Shown here: piece by piece, positions 9,520 to 22,569 of the stretch
Numbering within the stretch: the first letter of the stretch is position 1
Layout of the letters: each line of letters starts with the position of its first letter
Assembly: GCA_022376925.1 (NCBI GenBank)
Contig: JAIOJX010000025.1
Span: 96,313,608 to 96,377,607, forward strand
DNA from: Tragulus kanchil
Lineage: Eukaryota > Chordata > Mammalia > Artiodactyla > Tragulidae
Reading direction: 5' to 3'
DNA: 64,000 nt
Program-made: the position numbers and the translations under genes
Notes under the pieces: model-generated
Seen by the model: the letters and a program-made list of their open reading frames with translations, nothing else
The model's database searches: none
Told to the model about the DNA's origin: nothing

Positions 9520-10365
9520 TACCCTGTTCTGAGGTGCTCTGTCTACTTCTAGAATATTATATTCAGTTCTGGATGCCATAGATGAACATAAATAATCTTG
9601 AGAATATTTACAGGTGAGTAGGAAGGGTAGTGAAGCAATTCGCAACCATTGATGGAGAGAGACTTTTTGTGGAATTGGGGTATTTGCTGCAAAGAAAGAC
9701 TTAAATTTATCAGAGTATTGTGGAAGATGCATAATTTTACAATGACAATTATTTGAAAGACAGGTTAGTCTTATTCTTTATTATACCAAGGGATGGAAGT
9801 GGAATTAATGGAAGAAGTTGAGGTAGTTCAAGAGATTGATAAGCTTTGTCTTGAATAGGATTTTTTAAAAAAATTTTGGCCTCTTATTGTTTATTTATTA
9901 TTTTATTTCTTTTCATCCATCCTTATTCTTTGGCCTGTGTGGGCCTCCTATTGCAGTGGTCTCTCTCACTGCAGAGCACTGGCTCTGAGCACATATGCTT
10001 CAGAGTGCAGGCTTGCAACTGGACACACTGGTCCAGCAGCTCCTCAGCATATAGGATGTTCCTGGACCAGGGATCAAACCAGTGCCCCTTGCACTGCAAG
10101 GTGGACTCTCCACCCACTGGGCCACCAGGGAAGCTCTTGAATAGACTTTTATGGAAGTTTTGAAACAAGTAATGAATAGAGTGGCAGAATTCCATTGCAC
10201 ATAATGCAAGACCATCTTTGAAATTAGTTTTTATAAAGGTGAAAGAGGTTGTCTCATTTCAGTACCCCTGGAGGTGTATAAGTGGGAGTTTATGTTCAGT
10301 ATCCAGAGGATCATTGGACTAAATGGCTTGATGTCTTTTTTATCCCTAAAGGCCATTAGTTGAGG
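9520..10365 (+). mobile_element. CR1/L3 LINE relic interrupted by a SINE
   Basis: Degenerate blocks follow the 3' part of CR1/L3 elements in order: 'cagttctggatgcca', a 'gacaattatttgaaagacag' block, 'ggatggaagtggaattaatg', then after the SINE a 'cccctggaggtgtataag' block and an 'attggactaaatggcttgatg' block. Recognition is from consensus memory and the copy is old. Most of it recurs at 10843-11465 through duplication D3. Confidence 0.5.
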
Positions 10366-11929
10366 ATGAGGGTCTGGGTATACCAGTCTGTTCAGATGGG
10401 GGTTCTCAGTACTGAGGGTAGGGATGAGGGAATAGTGATGGCTGCCAACTCCATGGCTCCAAAACTCTTGTCTTTATTAGAATCCGAAGGGGGCAAAGAG
10501 GATAAGAGTGTCCTTGAATGTTAAATGTCTCTGCTTAACATTTGTAGCTGAATTGAGTGAGCTCTGACCATGTGTTGAACATTAATAGTTATGTGGGAGG
10601 AAGAAAAGCTGTGGAGCCTGAGGTAGATTAGTCCTGGGGTTGATCCTGCCTGAGCCCTCTCATCACTTGAAAAAAACAGAGTATACTGGAATCTTAATGA
10701 TGATGGGAAGTACCTTACAGGTCAGCTTCCCAGGTGACTTCTGATTCAGAGTCTGCCGGGAATGACAGTGGCTTCCCAGAGGTAGTAGATCCTGAAATGA
10801 CTCAGTATGACTGAAGAGTCTTAAATTTTTGATAAGCTATTTTGACAATTATTTGAAAGACAGGTTAGTCTTATTCTTTATTATACCAAGGGATGGAAGT
10901 GGAATTAATGGAAGAAGTTGAGGTAGTTCAAGAGATTGATAAGCTTTGTCTTGAATAGGATTTTTTAAAAAAATTTTGGCCTCTTATTGTTTATTTATTA
11001 TTTTATTTCTTTTCATCCATCCTTATTCTTTGGCCTGTGTGGGCCTCCTATTGCAGTGGTCTCTCTCACTGCAGAGCACTGGCTCTGAGCACATATGCTT
11101 CAGAGTGCAGGCTTGCAACTGGACACACTGGTCCAGCAGCTCCTCAGCATATAGGATGTTCCTGGACCAGGGATCAAACCAGTGCCCCTTGCACTGCAAG
11201 GTGGACTCTCCACCCACTGGGCCACCAGGGAAGCTCTTGAATAGACTTTTATGGAAGTTTTGAAACAAGTAATGAATAGAGTGGCAGAATTCCATTGCAC
11301 ATAATGCAAGACCATCTTTGAAATTAGTTTTTATAAAGGTGAAAGAGGTTGTCTCATTTCAGTACCCCTGGAGGTGTATAAGTGGGAGTTTATGTTCAGT
11401 ATCCAGAGGATCATTGGACTAAATGGCTTGATGTCTTTTTTATCCCTAAAGGCCATTAGTTGAGGATGAGGGTCTGGGTATACCAGTCTGTTCAGATGGG
11501 GGTTCTCAGTACTGAGGGTAGGGATGAGGGAATAGTGATGGCTGCCAACTCCATGGCTCCAAAACTCTTGTCTTTATTAGAATCCGAAGGGGGCAAAGAG
11601 GATAAGAGTGTCCTTGAATGTTAAATGTCTCTGCTTAACATTTGTAGCTGAATTGAGTGAGCTCTGACCATGTGTTGAACATTAATAGTTATGTGGGAGG
11701 AAGAAAAGCTGTGGAGCCTGAGGTAGATTAGTCCTGGGGTTGATCCTGCCTGAGCCCTCTCATCACTTGAAAAAAACAGAGTATACTGGAATCTTAATGA
11801 TGATGGGAAGTACCTTACAGGTCAGCTTCCCAGGTGACTTCTGATTCAGAGTCTGCCGGGAATGACAGTGGCTTCCCAGAGGTAGTAGATCCTGAAATGA
11901 CTCAGTATGACTGAAGAGTCTTAAATTTT
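9743..11929. repeat. Head-to-tail 1.09-kb duplication D3
   Basis: Copy 1 is 9743-10829 and copy 2 is 10843-11929, with 13 filler bases (tgataagctattt) between them. The last 307 bases are read a third time at 12713-13019 (D4). Confidence 0.93.
9859..10134 (-). mobile_element. CHR-type SINE in the CR1/L3 relic
   Basis: Flanked by the 10-bp duplication tcttgaatag at 9849-9858 and 10135-10144. It has the same tRNA-like head as the other CHR copies, but the tail is AT-rich without the G-run array, so it belongs to an older or variant subfamily. Re-read at 10959-11234. Confidence 0.85.
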
Positions 11930-13805
11930 AAAAATGATGTTATGTTTTGGATAAAATTTCAATATGTACATGATTATTTTAAGGTCAATCAAGAGATACT
12001 ATTTCTGTCTTGAGGACTATATGACACACTTGCAGACATAGTCCCTGTTTGCTTAGTAACACAAAAATATTTGCATCTTTATATGCATTTCCTTGATTTG
12101 TATGAACTTTCCTTGGTTTCTGGCAGCCCCTAAGACACTATTTTACAGGAGAAACTGGGGAGCAGATGTAGAGATTTTTCTCCTCTCTGGACCCTATAAA
12201 CAATGCATTGTTTCACAAAATACAGACTTGACTGTATTGTCTGTTGCTGACGGGATCAGCAATTTCTTTCTAAGAGCTGCCATGGTGATGTATTTCTCCT
12301 CATTTACACTGGAAAGTGGGGCATTTGCCTGTAAGACAGGCTGAAAACAATTTATCTGGCATTTTGAAAAAAGACGGAAAATAAGCCAACCTCTCTCCTC
12401 CCTCCTTATCCCTTGCCCTCCCTTCTTCCTGCATTTTGACAGTTTGTATGTAGGTAAAGAATATTGTTGCGTTAGGGAGGCTAATTAAAACCAATTATAG
12501 CTTGACCGACCTGTCACTACAATCAAATTACCAAAAAAACAGTGGAGCATATTTGGAAAACAGTTTCTTCTATAGCACCTAAGGCTGATTTATTCACATT
12601 TTATTTTAGAGATCTCAGTACAATAATCATTTTATTGCAGCATCACTTAGTTGTACCTTGTCTCCGAATGTATTCATTTTTCTGCAGTAAGCTCCTCCTC
12701 TTAGAAAATTTAAAATGTCTCTGCTTAACATTTGTAGCTGAATTGAGTGAGCTCTGACCATGTGTTGAACATTAATAGTTATGTGGGAGGAAGAAAAGCT
12801 GTGGAGCCTGAGGTAGATTAGTCCTGGGGTTGATCCTGCCTGAGCCCTCTCATCACTTGAAAAAAACAGAGTATACTGGAATCTTAATGATGATGGGAAG
12901 TACCTTACAGGTCAGCTTCCCAGGTGACTTCTGATTCAGAGTCTGCCGGGAATGACAGTGGCTTCCCAGAGGTAGTAGATCCTGAAATGACTCAGTATGA
13001 CTGAAGAGTCTTAAATTTTAAAAATGATGTTATGTTTTGGATAAAATTTCAATATGTACATGATTATTTTAAGGTCAATCAAGAGATACTATTTCTGTCT
13101 TGAGGACTATATGACACACTTGCAGACATAGTCCCTGTTTGCTTAGTAACACAAAAATATTTGCATCTTTATATGCATTTCCTTGATTTGTATGAACTTT
13201 CCTTGGTTTCTGGCAGCCCCTAAGACACTATTTTACAGGAGAAACTGGGGAGCAGATGTAGAGATTTTTCTCCTCTCTGGACCCTATAAACAATGCATTG
13301 TTTCACAAAATACAGACTTGACTGTATTGTCTGTTGCTGACGGGATCAGCAATTTCTTTCTAAGAGCTGCCATGGTGATGTATTTCTCCTCATTTACACT
13401 GGAAAGTGGGGCATTTGCCTGTAAGACAGGCTGAAAACAATTTATCTGGCATTTTGAAAAAAGACGGAAAATAAGCCAACCTCTCTCCTCCCTCCTTATC
13501 CCTTGCCCTCCCTTCTTCCTGCATTTTGACAGTTTGTATGTAGGTAAAGAATATTGTTGCGTTAGGGAGGCTAATTAAAACCAATTATAGCTTGACCGAC
13601 CTGTCACTACAATCAAATTACCAAAAAAACAGTGGAGCATATTTGGAAAACAGTTTCTTCTATAGCACCTAAGGCTGATTTATTCACATTTTATTTTAGA
13701 GATCTCAGTACAATAATCATTTTATTGCAGCATCACTTAGTTGTACCTTGTCTCCGAATGTATTCATTTTTCTGCAGTAAGCTCCTCCTCTTAGAAAATT
13801 TAAAA
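11623..13805. repeat. Head-to-tail 1.09-kb duplication D4
   Basis: Copy 1 is 11623-12712 and copy 2 is 12713-13805. It overlaps D3 by 307 bases and D5 by 315 bases, so those parts occur three times. Junction is at 'aatttaaaa'. Confidence 0.93.
11930..12712. other. Unique non-coding stretch (duplicated)
   Basis: Non-repetitive sequence apart from D4. The plus-strand frames (12093-12344, 12542-12757) have no known domain, splice context or codon bias that I can judge as real. It does not resemble old repeats; a conserved non-coding element is possible but unproven. Confidence 0.4.
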
Positions 13806-15873
13806 GGAAGTGAGGAAAGCATAAGAAATAAATGGGAAGGTAAGATTCCATTTATCCGAGATTGCATAGGTTTTTATAAGGCTTACCTTCCATTGTTATT
13901 ATTGTTTTTATCGTGCAGTTTTCAGTCTTCAAATTCATTAGCATGGCATAAAGAGCCCTGGTTGTCTCATTGTGACATGTGTCTCCAGCCTCATTTGTAC
14001 CAGCCACAGAAATATATTTCATAAAAATTCTGCAAACCAACTGGTGTAGTTTTTTCTTCATTTTTCTTGATTGCTACATGATACTCTGTGATATGAATGC
14101 ACCTTAATTTATTCAATTATTCCTTTATTAATGTGATATTGATTTCAGCTTTTGTCACTACAAACAAAACTGCAGAAGGCATACTTCTACATATATAGCT
14201 ATGCATTTCCGAGCATAGGATATGTGAATTTAAAATTTTAACAGATATTGTCAGCTTTCTTTTCAAAAAATGGTAATAGTTCATGAAACAACAGCAGTGT
14301 AATAAACCATGATCTCCTTGATGTTATCACCCAAAATAATTATTGCAACTGTTTTTAATTTTTGTCCATCTGATAAGATATAAAGTAAATTAATCCGTAT
14401 TTTCCTGGGCCATAGAAAATTTGAGTATCTTTATATCTTTTTTTGCCATTTGGATTTGCTTTTCAATTAAGTATTTGTTCAAATACTTTGCTTGATTTGT
14501 TTTTTTTTTTTTTGTCAGCTTATAAGTTATTTGTACATGATAGATGTTATTTTTTCCTATTTGTGTTTATTAAAGTATAGTTGAAATATAGTATAGTATT
14601 ATATTTGTTTTAGGTGTTCAACAGTGATTCATCTTTTATGTATGAACTGGTCACCATTGTAAGTCTAGTAACTCTGTCCCCTCCTCCTCCTTATCCCTTG
14701 CCCTCCCTTCTTCCTGCATTTTGACAGTTTGTATGTAGGTAAAGAATATTGTTGCGTTAGGGAGGCTAATTAAAACCAATTATAGCTTGACCGACCTGTC
14801 ACTACAATCAAATTACCAAAAAAACAGTGGAGCATATTTGGAAAACAGTTTCTTCTATAGCACCTAAGGCTGATTTATTCACATTTTATTTTAGAGATCT
14901 CAGTACAATAATCATTTTATTGCAGCATCACTTAGTTGTACCTTGTCTCCGAATGTATTCATTTTTCTGCAGTAAGCTCCTCCTCTTAGAAAATTTAAAA
15001 GGAAGTGAGGAAAGCATAAGAAATAAATGGGAAGGTAAGATTCCATTTATCCGAGATTGCATAGGTTTTTATAAGGCTTACCTTCCATTGTTATTATTGT
15101 TTTTATCGTGCAGTTTTCAGTCTTCAAATTCATTAGCATGGCATAAAGAGCCCTGGTTGTCTCATTGTGACATGTGTCTCCAGCCTCATTTGTACCAGCC
15201 ACAGAAATATATTTCATAAAAATTCTGCAAACCAACTGGTGTAGTTTTTTCTTCATTTTTCTTGATTGCTACATGATACTCTGTGATATGAATGCACCTT
15301 AATTTATTCAATTATTCCTTTATTAATGTGATATTGATTTCAGCTTTTGTCACTACAAACAAAACTGCAGAAGGCATACTTCTACATATATAGCTATGCA
15401 TTTCCGAGCATAGGATATGTGAATTTAAAATTTTAACAGATATTGTCAGCTTTCTTTTCAAAAAATGGTAATAGTTCATGAAACAACAGCAGTGTAATAA
15501 ACCATGATCTCCTTGATGTTATCACCCAAAATAATTATTGCAACTGTTTTTAATTTTTGTCCATCTGATAAGATATAAAGTAAATTAATCCGTATTTTCC
15601 TGGGCCATAGAAAATTTGAGTATCTTTATATCTTTTTTTGCCATTTGGATTTGCTTTTCAATTAAGTATTTGTTCAAATACTTTGCTTGATTTGTTTTTT
15701 TTTTTTTTGTCAGCTTATAAGTTATTTGTACATGATAGATGTTATTTTTTCCTATTTGTGTTTATTAAAGTATAGTTGAAATATAGTATAGTATTATATT
15801 TGTTTTAGGTGTTCAACAGTGATTCATCTTTTATGTATGAACTGGTCACCATTGTAAGTCTAGTAACTCTGTC
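13491..15873. repeat. Head-to-tail 1.19-kb duplication D5
   Basis: Copy 1 is 13491-14678 and copy 2 is 14686-15873. First copy ends inside the 3' region of an L1; the second runs on through the same L1 colinearly. A few filler bases of C/T sit at the join. Confidence 0.93.
14055..14520 (-). mobile_element. Old L1M fragment
   Basis: On the minus strand the order of degenerate blocks matches an ancient L1 3' half: on the plus strand 'gatactctgtgatatgaatg', 'cactacaaacaaaactgcag', 'tttaaaattttaacagatat', 'ttttaatttttgtccatctg', 'gccatttggatttgctttt'. Re-read at 15250-15715. Confidence 0.6.
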
Positions 15874-15953
15874 ACCATACTAAGTTATTGCAATATTATT
15901 GACTGTATTATGCTGTTCATTATATTCTTGTGACATTTATTTTATAACTTCTT

Positions 15954-16332
15954 TTTAAAATTTTTTTTAAACTTTTAAAAATAGGATTATTCCTTTTATT
16001 ATTATTATTATTATTTTAATAATTTTATGCTAGTAATTTTTTGGGAGGGAAGTTGGGGAGGGGAGGGCAGGCAGGCCACTTCTATTGGTCTTTCATTCAT
16101 CTGTTTTCATCCATCTTTGTTCCTTGGCCCATGTGGGCCTCCCATCGCAGTGGCCTCTGTTGTCGCAGAGCACTGGCTCTGGGCGCACATGCTCCAGAGC
16201 TCCGGCTCGGTAATTGGACACATTAGTCCAGCTGCTCCATGGCACATGGGATCCTCCCAGGCCAGGGATCGAACCCGGAGCCCCTTGCACTGCAAGGCAG
16301 TGTCCTTACCCACTGGACCACCAGGGAAGCCC
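15954..16332 (-). mobile_element. CHR-type SINE, full length
   Basis: Flanked by a perfect 16-bp duplication tattttataacttctt at 15938-15953 and 16333-16348. Carries the G-run array at about 16043-16075. Inserted in the L1 3' UTR. Confidence 0.88.
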
Positions 16333-16451
16333 TATTTTATAACTTCTTAATCCCTTTTACCTATTTCACCCAACACCCCCATGCCTCCTCCATCTGGCAG
16401 TTAATAGTTTGTTCTCTGTGAGTTTTTTTGTATTTTCTTTGTTCGCTTGTT

Positions 16452-16474
16452 TGTGTGTGTGTGTGTGTGTGTGT
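16452..16474. repeat. (TG)n microsatellite
   Basis: Uninterrupted TG run within the L1-derived stretch. Confidence 0.9.
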
Positions 16475-16585
16475 TAGATTCCACATATAAGTGAAATCAC
16501 TTGGTGCTTCGCATGATACTCTCTAGGTTAATCTATATTGCCACAATGGCATGATTTCATCTTTTATGATAATCCATTGTATATA

Positions 16586-16665
16586 TTGGATTAGTCATAA
16601 AGTTCTTTTGTGTTTTTGTGTAAGATGTTATAGAAAAGCCTGAACACAATTTTTGGCCAACCCAA
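16586..16665. mobile_element. 80-bp mariner-type MITE
   Basis: Near-palindromic element running from ttggattagtcataaagttc to ttggccaacccaa, made almost entirely of two inverted halves around a 'taagatgtta' centre and flanked by TA on both sides. It closely resembles the short mariner derivative common in artiodactyls. No transposase. It sits inside the L1, so it inserted after it. Confidence 0.8.
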
Positions 16666-16756
16666 TATATACCATATGTTCTTTATCCATTTATATGTTG
16701 ATAGGCAGTTAGATTGCTTCCATATCTGGCTATTGTAGATAAATGCTGCAGTGAAC

Positions 16757-18444
16757 ATCAGTTCAGTTAAGTTGTGTCTGACTCTTTATGACCCCATGGA
16801 CTGCAGCACGCCAGGCTTCCCTGTTCTTCACCATCTGCCAGAGCCTGCTCAAACTCATGGTCTTTGACTCAGTGATGCCATCCAACCATCTCATCCTCTG
16901 TCATCCCCTTCTCCTATTGCCTTCTATCTTTTCCTACATCAGAGTCTTTTCCAACGAGTCACCTCTTTGTATCAGCTGGCCAAAGTATTGGAGCTTTAGC
17001 TTCAGCATCATTCCTTCCATGAATATTCAGGGTTGATTTCCTTTAGGATAGACTGATTTGATCTCCTTGTAGTCTAAGAGACTCTCAAGAGCCTTCTTCA
17101 ACCCCACAGTTCAAAGGCATCACTTCTTTGGTGTTTAGCCTTCTTTATGGGAAAGCCATAGCTTTGACTTATACGAACTTCTGTCAGCAAGACGATGTCT
17201 CTCCTTTTGAATACACTGTGTAAGTTGGTTATAGCTTTTCTTTCAAGGAGCAAAAGTCTTTTAATTTCATGGCTGCAGTCACCATTCATAGTGATTTTGG
17301 AGCCCAAGAAAATAAAGTCTGACACTGTTTCCATTGTTTGCCCATCTATTTGCCATGGAATGATGGAACCAGATGCCATAATCTTTGTTTTTTGAATGTT
17401 GAATTTTAGACCAGCTTTTTCACTGTCCTCTTTCACCTTCATCAAGACATTCTTTCATTCCTCTTCTGCCATAAGGGTGCTGTCATATGCATACCTGAGG
17501 TTACTGTTATTTCTCCTGGCAATCTTGATTCCAGCTTGTGCTTCATTCAGCCTGGCATTTCACATGACGTACTCTGCATATAAATTAAAAAATAGGGTGA
17601 CAATATTCAGCCTTGACATACTCCTTTCCCAATTTGGAACCAGTTCGTTGTTCCACGTCCAGTTCTAACTGTTGCTTCTTGTCCTGCATACAGATTTCCC
17701 AGGAGGAATGTAAGTTGGTCTGGTATTCTTGTCTCTTTCAGAATTTTCCATAGTTTGTTGTGATCCACACAGTCAAAGGCTTTAGCGTAGTCAGTGAAGC
17801 AGATGTTTTTCTGCACTTCCCTTGGTCTTCCTATGTCCCAGCAGATGTTGGCAATTTAATCTCTGATTCCTCCTCTGCCTTTTCTAAATCCAGCTTGTAC
17901 ATCTAGAAGTGCTTGATTCGAAACTGTTGGAGCCTAACTTGGAGAATTTTAAGCATTACTTTGCTAGTGCGTGAAATGAGTGCAATGTTGCAGTAGTTTG
18001 AACATTCTTTGGCATTGCCTTTCTTTGGTGTTGCAATGAAAAGTGAATTTTTCCAATCCTGAGGCTACTGCTGAGTTTTCCAAATTTGCTGGCATATTGA
18101 ATATTGCACCTTAACAGTATCATCTTTTAATATTTGAAATAACTCAGCTGGAATTCCATCAATTCCACTAGCTTTGTTCATAGTAATGCTTCCTATGGCC
18201 CACTTAACTTCACACTCTCAAATGTCTGGCTCTAGATGAATGATTGCACCATCATGGTCATCTGGTTCATTAAGGTCTTTTTTGATAGTTCTTCTGTGTA
18301 TTCTTTCCACCTTTTCTTATTATCTTCTGCTTCTGTTAGGTCCATATTGTTTTTGTCCTTCATTGTGCCTATCTTTGCATGAAGTGTTCCCTTAGTATCA
18401 ATGAACTTAGCTCTTTGTTGTCCACATCCTCAACAACAGTTGTT
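16757..18444 (-). mobile_element. BovB (RTE) fragment, antisense
   Basis: Starts with the BovB 3' end (plus-strand 'gtgtctgactctttatgacc') and runs into the reverse-transcriptase region. The minus-strand frame at 17607-17816 encodes FTDYAKAFDCVDHNKLWKIL, a typical RTE palm segment with the first catalytic aspartate; other frames continue it with shifts and stops. Inserted in the L1. BovB is a hallmark of ruminant (and some reptile) genomes. Partly re-read at 18638-19540. Confidence 0.85.
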
Positions 18445-19727
18445 TTTTATTATCATTTTGATAATACCCATTCCGACACATGTGAGGTGATATCTCATTT
18501 TGCTTTTGACTTGTGCTTCTCTGCTTGTTAGTGATATTGAGCATCTTTTCGTGTATCTGTTGGTCATTTGTATATTTTCATTTTTTAAAATTTTATTTAT
18601 TTATCTTTTGGAAGGTGGAATGCTTGATTCCCCAAGCCTTGTGCTTCATTCAGCCTGGCATTTCACATGACGTACTCTGCATATAAATTAAAAAATAGGG
18701 TGACAATATTCAGCCTTGACATACTCCTTTCCCAATTTGGAACCAGTTCGTTGTTCCACGTCCAGTTCTAACTGTTGCTTCTTGTCCTGCATACAGATTT
18801 CCCAGGAGGAATGTAAGTTGGTCTGGTATTCTTGTCTCTTTCAGAATTTTCCATAGTTTGTTGTGATCCACACAGTCAAAGGCTTTAGCGTAGTCAGTGA
18901 AGCAGATGTTTTTCTGCACTTCCCTTGGTCTTCCTATGTCCCAGCAGATGTTGGCAATTTAATCTCTGATTCCTCCTCTGCCTTTTCTAAATCCAGCTTG
19001 TACATCTAGAAGTGCTTGATTCGAAACTGTTGGAGCCTAACTTGGAGAATTTTAAGCATTACTTTGCTAGTGCGTGAAATGAGTGCAATGTTGCAGTAGT
19101 TTGAACATTCTTTGGCATTGCCTTTCTTTGGTGTTGCAATGAAAAGTGAATTTTTCCAATCCTGAGGCTACTGCTGAGTTTTCCAAATTTGCTGGCATAT
19201 TGAATATTGCACCTTAACAGTATCATCTTTTAATATTTGAAATAACTCAGCTGGAATTCCATCAATTCCACTAGCTTTGTTCATAGTAATGCTTCCTATG
19301 GCCCACTTAACTTCACACTCTCAAATGTCTGGCTCTAGATGAATGATTGCACCATCATGGTCATCTGGTTCATTAAGGTCTTTTTTGATAGTTCTTCTGT
19401 GTATTCTTTCCACCTTTTCTTATTATCTTCTGCTTCTGTTAGGTCCATATTGTTTTTGTCCTTCATTGTGCCTATCTTTGCATGAAGTGTTCCCTTAGTA
19501 TCAATGAACTTAGCTCTTTGTTGTCCACATCCTCAACAACAGTTGTTTTTTATTATCATTTTGATAATACCCATTCCGACACATGTGAGGTGATATCTCA
19601 TTTTGCTTTTGACTTGTGCTTCTCTGCTTGTTAGTGATATTGAGCATCTTTTCGTGTATCTGTTGGTCATTTGTATATTTTCATTTTTTTTTAAAATTTT
19701 TATTTATTTATCTTTTTGGAAGGTGGG
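17535..19727. repeat. Head-to-tail 1.10-kb duplication D6
   Basis: Copy 1 is 17535-18619 and copy 2 is 18638-19727. Copy 1 stops inside the tail of a SINE, followed by 18 filler bases; copy 2 continues through the intact SINE. T-run lengths differ between copies. Confidence 0.92.
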
Positions 19728-20008
19728 GTGGGGAGGGAGGGGATGGGCGGGCCACTTCTATTGGTCTTTCATTTCTCTATTTTCATCCGTCTTTGTTCTT
19801 TGGCTCCTGTGGGCGTCCCATCGCGGTGGCCACTGTGGTCGCAGAGCACCGGCTCTGGGCGTACGCGCGCCAGAGCTCCGACTCGGTAATTGGACGCATT
19901 GGTCCAGCTGCCCGCGGCTCGTAGGATCTTCCCAGGCCAGGGATGGAACCGGTGCCCCTTGCACTGCAAGGCTGTGTCTTTACCCACTGGACCATCAGGG
20001 GAAGCCCC
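19683..20008 (-). mobile_element. CHR-type SINE, full length, GC-rich
   Basis: 11-bp duplication tgtatattttc at 19672-19682 and 20009-20019. Retains many CpG sites and a strong G-run array (about 19722-19750), which suggests a fairly young copy. Inserted in L1 ORF2-derived DNA. Confidence 0.88.
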
Positions 20009-20157
20009 TGTATATTTTCCTTGGAAAAATTTCTACCCATTTTTAAATTAGGTTGTTTTAAAATATTGAGTTGTGTACTTTATGTATTCTGGATATTAAC
20101 CCCTTATATCATTTGTAGATACCCTCTCCCATGAGGTAGGTTTCCTCATGTTTGTTT

Positions 20158-22460
20158 ATGGCTTTCTTTGGTGTGCAAAAGTTTTAAGTTTAATTGGGTC
20201 CCCTTTACTTATTTTTGTTATTTCCGTTATTCTAAGAAATAGATCCAAAAAAATATTGCTGTGATTTATGTCAAAAGTATTCTCCCTTTGGTTTCCTCTA
20301 GGAGTTTATAGTACCTGATTTTACATTTAGGTCTTTAGTCCATTTTGAGTTTATTTCTGTGTACAGTGTTAGACACTGTTCTATTAATAATTTCATTCTT
20401 TTATATGTAGCTGTTCAGTTTTCTTAATACCACTTACTGAATAGTCTGTCTTTTCTTCATTGTATACTTTTGCCTCCTTTGTTATAGATTAATTGACCAT
20501 AAGTGTGTGGGTTTATTTCTGGGTTTTCTATCCTGTTCCATTGATCTGTGTGTCTGTGTTTATGCCAGAGTCATACTATTTTGTTGACTGTAGCTTTGCA
20601 CTATAGCTTGAAGTCAGGGACCCTGATTTCTCCAGCCCTGTTTTTCTGTCTCAAGATGGCTTGACTATTCAGGATCTTTTGTGTTTTCATACAAATTTTA
20701 AAATTATTTCTTCTAGTTTTGTGAAAAATGCAGTTGGTAATTTGATAGATTGTGTTGAATCTGTAGATTGCCCTAGGAAATATAGTCATTTTGAAAATAT
20801 TGAGTCTTCTAATCTAAGAATACAGTGTATCTTTCCATCTGCTTATATCTTCTTCAATTTCTTTAATCAATGTCTTAATAGTTTTGGAGTATAGGTTTTC
20901 TGCCTCCTTAGGTAAGTTTATTCCTAGGTGTTTTATTCTACTTGATGCAATGGAAAATGGGATTGCTTACTTAATTTCTCTTTCTGATCTTTAAATGTTA
21001 GTGTATAAAAATGCAATAGATATTGTGTGTATTTATTTTGTATCCTGTGATTTTGCCAAATTCATTGATGACCTCTAATAGTTTTCTAGTAGTGTCTTTA
21101 GGATTTTCTATGTATAGTATCATGTCATCTGCAAACAATGACAGTTTTGCTTCTTTTCTGTTTGGATTCATTTTCTTTTCCTTCTTGGACTGCTGTGACT
21201 AGGACTTCCTAAACCATGTTGAATAAAAGTAGTGAGTGGACATCTTTGTTTTCTTCCTTTTTTTTGTCTTGATGTCAGCTGTGGATTTGACATATATGGC
21301 TTTCTTTGGTGTGCAAAAGTTTTAATTTTGGGTCCCTTTACTTATTTTTGTTATTTCCGTTATTCTAAGAAATAGATCCAAAAAAATATTGCTGTGATTT
21401 ATGTCAAAAGTATTCTCCCTTTGGTTTCCTCTAGGAGTTTATAGTACCTGATTTTACATTTAGGTCTTTAGTCCATTTTGAGTTTATTTCTGTGTACAGT
21501 GTTAGACACTGTTCTATTAATAATTTCATTCTTTTATATGTAGCTGTTCAGTTTTCTTAATACCACTTACTGAATAGTCTGTCTTTTCTTCATTGTATAC
21601 TTTTGCCTCCTTTGTTATAGATTAATTGACCATAAGTGTGTGGGTTTATTTCTGGGTTTTCTATCCTGTTCCATTGATCTGTGTGTCTGTGTTTATGCCA
21701 GAGTCATACTATTTTGTTGACTGTAGCTTTGCACTATAGCTTGAAGTCAGGGACCCTGATTTCTCCAGCCCTGTTTTTCTGTCTCAAGATGGCTTGACTA
21801 TTCAGGATCTTTTGTGTTTTCATACAAATTTTAAAATTATTTCTTCTAGTTTTGTAAAAAATGCAGTTGGTAATTTGATAGATTGTGTTGAATCTGTAGA
21901 TTGCCCTAGGAAATATAGTCATTTTGAAAATATTGAGTCTTCTAATCTAAGAATACAGTGTATCTTTCCATCTGCTTATATCTTCTTCAATTTCTTTAAT
22001 CAATGTCTTAATAGTTTTGGAGTATAGGTTTTCTGCCTCCTTAGGTAAGTTTATTCCTAGGTGTTTTATTCTACTTGATGCAATGGAAAATGGGATTGCT
22101 TACTTAATTTCTCTTTCTGATCTTTAAATGTTAGTGTATAAAAATGCAATAGATATTGTGTGTATTTATTTTGTATCCTGTGATTTTGCCAAATTCATTG
22201 ATGACCTCTAATAGTTTTCTAGTAGTGTCTTTAGGATTTTCTATGTATAGTATCATGTCATCTGCAAACAATGACAGTTTTGCTTCTTTTCTGTTTGGAT
22301 TCATTTTCTTTTCCTTCTTGGACTGCTGTGACTAGGACTTCCTAAACCATGTTGAATAAAAGTAGTGAGAGTGGACATCTTTGTTTTCTTCCTGGTCTTA
22401 GAGGTAATATTTTCAGCTTTCACTGTCGAGTATGATGTCAGCTGTGGATTTGACATATAT
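20158..22460. repeat. Head-to-tail 1.14-kb duplication D7
   Basis: Copy 1 is 20158-21297 and copy 2 is 21296-22460. Copy 1 has lost about 40 bases near its end (replaced by a T-rich bit at about 21259-21270), while copy 2 reads colinearly on through the L1. Small indel near 20186. Confidence 0.9.
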
Positions 22461-22526
22461 GAACTTTATTATGTAGATTTAGGTTCTCTCTGTACCTACT
22501 TTCTGGGTAGTTTATATACATACATA

Positions 22527-22569
<43 letters not shown>

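Noticed and set aside
9859..10134. tRNA gene
   Set aside because: The tRNA-like head of SINEs has A/B-box-like motifs but does not form an intact tRNA; same for all other SINE copies.
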